This document shows, piece by piece, positions 62,438 through 64,000 of a DNA stretch of 64,000 nt. Origin of the DNA: AWTP1-13 sp963814055. GTDB lineage: Bacteria; Pseudomonadota; Alphaproteobacteria; Rhizobiales; Hyphomicrobiaceae. Location: positions 62,001-126,000 of the forward strand of contig CAWFBJ010000031.1 of assembly GCA_963814055.1 (NCBI GenBank). The letters run 5' to 3'. The first letter of the stretch is position 1; every line of letters starts with the position of its first letter. The translations under genes were made by a program, and so were the position numbers. A model generated the notes under the pieces. That model ran no database searches. It was not told the origin of the DNA and saw only the letters and a program-made list of their open reading frames with translations.

Positions 62438-63118
62438 ATGGCGAAATTCGAGGTCCTTGAGCTGGAGGGCATGCGCTTCGTTCAGATCACGCTCGAGAAC
62501 GAGACCGTGCAGGCCGAGTCCGGGGCGCTAAGCTATATGATGGGCAACATAGTAATGGATGTGAAGCTGCCTTCCGTTGCACGCATGCTGAAGTCCTACG
62601 TGTCCGAGGAAGCACACGTGCGGCCGACCTACACCGGCACCGGCATCGTCTGCCTCGAATCATCCTTCGGCGGTTTCCACGTGTTCGACCCGCACGGGGA
62701 AACGTGGATTCTCGATAGCGGGAGCTATTGGGCATCCGAGGCCACCGTGGATATCGGAGCGATCAGGGAGAAAGCCTGGACCTCGTTCTGGGCCGGCGAG
62801 GGCTTCATCGACTGGCAGACCAGGGTTGCCGGACACGGCACGGTGGTGCTGGCTTCGCAAGGCCCGGTCGAAGAGATCGTCTTGGAGAGGGGGAAGCAGT
62901 TCGTGGACAACGGCAAATGCGTCATCGGCCGCACCAAGGACGTGGCCTATAAAATTGCCCGGCCAACTAAGTCGATCATCAAGAGCTATGCATCGGGCGA
63001 AGGACATTGCCGGAGGTACGATGGGCCGGGGCGCCTGCTGGTAAGTTATTCGCCCTTCTGGCGCTTTCGCCTGTTTGGCCAGCAGCCCGACGCGCTGCGT
63101 AACGCCGCAGCCGTGTGA
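62438..63118 (+). CDS. AIM24 family protein
   Basis: 226 residues with the AIM24/TIGR00266 pattern: VQAESGALSYMMGNIVMD, GTGIVCLESSFGGFHVF, WILDSGSYWASEATVDI, and GKCVIGRTKDVAYKI. A beta-rich cytoplasmic or membrane-associated protein of unknown function, widely conserved. CGGGAG upstream; 14 bases after the DUF4239 gene, so likely cotranscribed. Confidence 0.85.
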   Translation: MAKFEVLELEGMRFVQITLENETVQAESGALSYMMGNIVMDVKLPSVARMLKSYVSEEAHVRPTYTGTGIVCLESSFGGFHVFDPHGETWILDSGSYWASEATVDIGAIREKAWTSFWAGEGFIDWQTRVAGHGTVVLASQGPVEEIVLERGKQFVDNGKCVIGRTKDVAYKIARPTKSIIKSYASGEGHCRRYDGPGRLLVSYSPFWRFRLFGQQPDALRNAAAV

Positions 63119-63188
63119 TCGCGATGGCCCTTGCATCCCACCCGCCTCATGAAGGCCGCCGGGGGCTTTTCCATCCAATCGCCAGCCG

Positions 63189-63386
63189 TCACGCACGGCG
63201 CGGTGCCGTCACGTCGACCTGCTGCCGCAGCCATGTCGCGGCTGCGTCAGCGGTGGCAAAGAGCTTGTTGTGCTGCAGGACGTGGTCGAGATAGACGAGC
63301 CAACCGCTGCCGTGGCTGAGGGTGGCGATGCGATGACCGCGATAGCTATCCGACCAGAAGCCGTCGGTCTGTTCGAACGTATGCAT
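63189..63386 (-). CDS. Small hypothetical protein
   Basis: 65 residues with coherent composition: FWSDSYRGHRIATLSHGSGWLVYLDHVLQHNKLFATADAAATWLRQQV. Resembles small conserved Rhizobiales proteins; function unknown. GAGG precedes the ATG. Confidence 0.6.
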   Translation of the reverse strand: MHTFEQTDGFWSDSYRGHRIATLSHGSGWLVYLDHVLQHNKLFATADAAATWLRQQVDVTAPRRA

Positions 63387-63654
63387 TTTGCTGCCTCATG
63401 ATCGTCTTTTGACTGCCCTTTCTTGGGCCTAATCATTGGCAAAGAAACGCTGTCGTCTCTCTCGCGTTCCACTCCCCCGCCGACCTCTGGCGCCGTTTGC
63501 CGGCTTGAGCAAGGTCGAGCACCGTGGACCAGAATCACATGCGTCGTATGAAAGTATGCTGAACAAGGGTCGCTAGTGCCGCGTGTAAAAGCGCCGCGCC
63601 GTGCGATTTTCAAGAATACGGTTACCCAGTGGGCACACCTGACTAGGGCAAGGC
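63387..63654. other. Intergenic, no gene seen
   Basis: Open frames here lack coding character; no structured element noticed. Confidence 0.35.
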
Positions 63655-63999
63655 TCAAGTCGCGTTCGCCATATGCAGGCCGGCGATATAGCCGAAAGTC
63701 AGGGCCGGCCCGATGGTGATGCCTGCTGCTGGATAAGTGCCGCCCATGACGCTTGCCGCATCGTTACCCACCGCGTAGAGGCCGCCAATCGGCCGCCCGT
63801 CGCCGTCTGTCACCTGACCGCTGGCATCCGTGGCGATGCCGGCGAAGGTGCCGAGTTCGCCCGGCACGACACGCACGGCATAGAACGGCGGCGTGTCGAG
63901 AGGCGCAATCGACGGATTGGGCACGTGTCCTGGAGCCCCGTTGAACCGCTGATAGGCGTCCGTCCCGCGCTGCAGCTCGGGATCCTCGCCACGACGGGC
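63655..63999 (-). CDS. FAD-dependent dehydrogenase, C-terminal part (runs off the right edge)
   Basis: The frame is open to the edge of the window. Visible: TPPFYAVRVVPGELGTFAGIATDASGQV, GRPIGGLYAVGNDAASVMGGTYPAAGITIGPALTFGYIAG. This is the FAD-closing C-terminus of the fumarate reductase/3-ketosteroid-dehydrogenase flavoprotein family. The start and the N-terminal FAD motif are outside the window, so substrate cannot be judged. Confidence 0.85.
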   Translation of the reverse strand, partial: ARRGEDPELQRGTDAYQRFNGAPGHVPNPSIAPLDTPPFYAVRVVPGELGTFAGIATDASGQVTDGDGRPIGGLYAVGNDAASVMGGTYPAAGITIGPALTFGYIAGLHMANAT

Positions 64000-64000
64000 C

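Overview
The window reads as GC-rich alphaproteobacterial chromosome, most likely Hyphomicrobiales (Rhizobiales, Bradyrhizobium/Xanthobacteraceae-like). Support: gene families (CysB-type sulfate operon with an APS-type CysH, Liv-type ABC systems, Bug/TctC binding protein, CoxDE-like ATPase/VWA pair), small secreted proteins typical of the order, and a dispersed intergenic repeat built on GTCCGCTTT...AAAGCGGAC that is familiar from these genomes. No rRNA, tRNA, CRISPR array, insertion sequence or phage gene was recognised.

Layout. 0-12.5 kb: an accessory zone with a BTAD/TolB/TPR regulator, two exported caspase-family proteins in a row, a gene interrupted by an in-frame TAA, a frameshifted TPR-L,D-transpeptidase, small secreted proteins and a single-domain response regulator. 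12.7-34.4 kb: one coherent cluster, nearly all on the minus strand. From its 5' end it has an AraC regulator, LivH, LivM, LivG, an ABC ATPase fused to a Tm-1-like (UPF0261) domain, a PEP-hydrolase-like TIM barrel, a very long YqiK-type flotillin, three SRPBCC proteins, FAD and 2Fe-2S subunits of a molybdenum hydroxylase, its large subunit split into two genes, MoxR and VWA maturation factors, an MBL-fold lactonase-like hydrolase and an SMP-30/isochorismatase fusion. The matching periplasmic binding protein is divergent at 33.1 kb. I infer an uptake-plus-hydroxylation-plus-hydrolysis pathway for an unknown, probably aromatic or heterocyclic, compound. 34.6-44.7 kb: an Fsr-like MFS exporter, a solitary molybdenum-hydroxylase large subunit, a frameshifted TctC and its frameshifted GntR neighbour, a DUF3604 protein, and a phytanoyl-CoA-dioxygenase-like gene divergent from a frameshifted FCD-GntR regulator.

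45-48.6 kb: exported TPR and caspase proteins, repeats, and a Cys-codon-rich mini-ORF followed by two small genes and a terminator. 48.8-58 kb: sulfate assimilation. Two tandem sulfate-binding proteins with CysT, CysW and CysA on plus converge on cysH-cysD-cysN-lysR on minus. CysD/CysN make APS, and the Cys-Cys...Cys-X2-Cys type CysH reduces APS directly. 58.3-64 kb: assorted housekeeping and hypothetical genes (DUF1761, methyltransferase, uridine-kinase-like, enoyl-CoA hydratase, DUF4239, AIM24), ending in a partial FAD-dependent dehydrogenase.

A notable general feature is disruption: five genes need a single-base correction and one a stop-codon correction to give normal family lengths. This could be real decay or base-level assembly error, and the sequence alone cannot decide.
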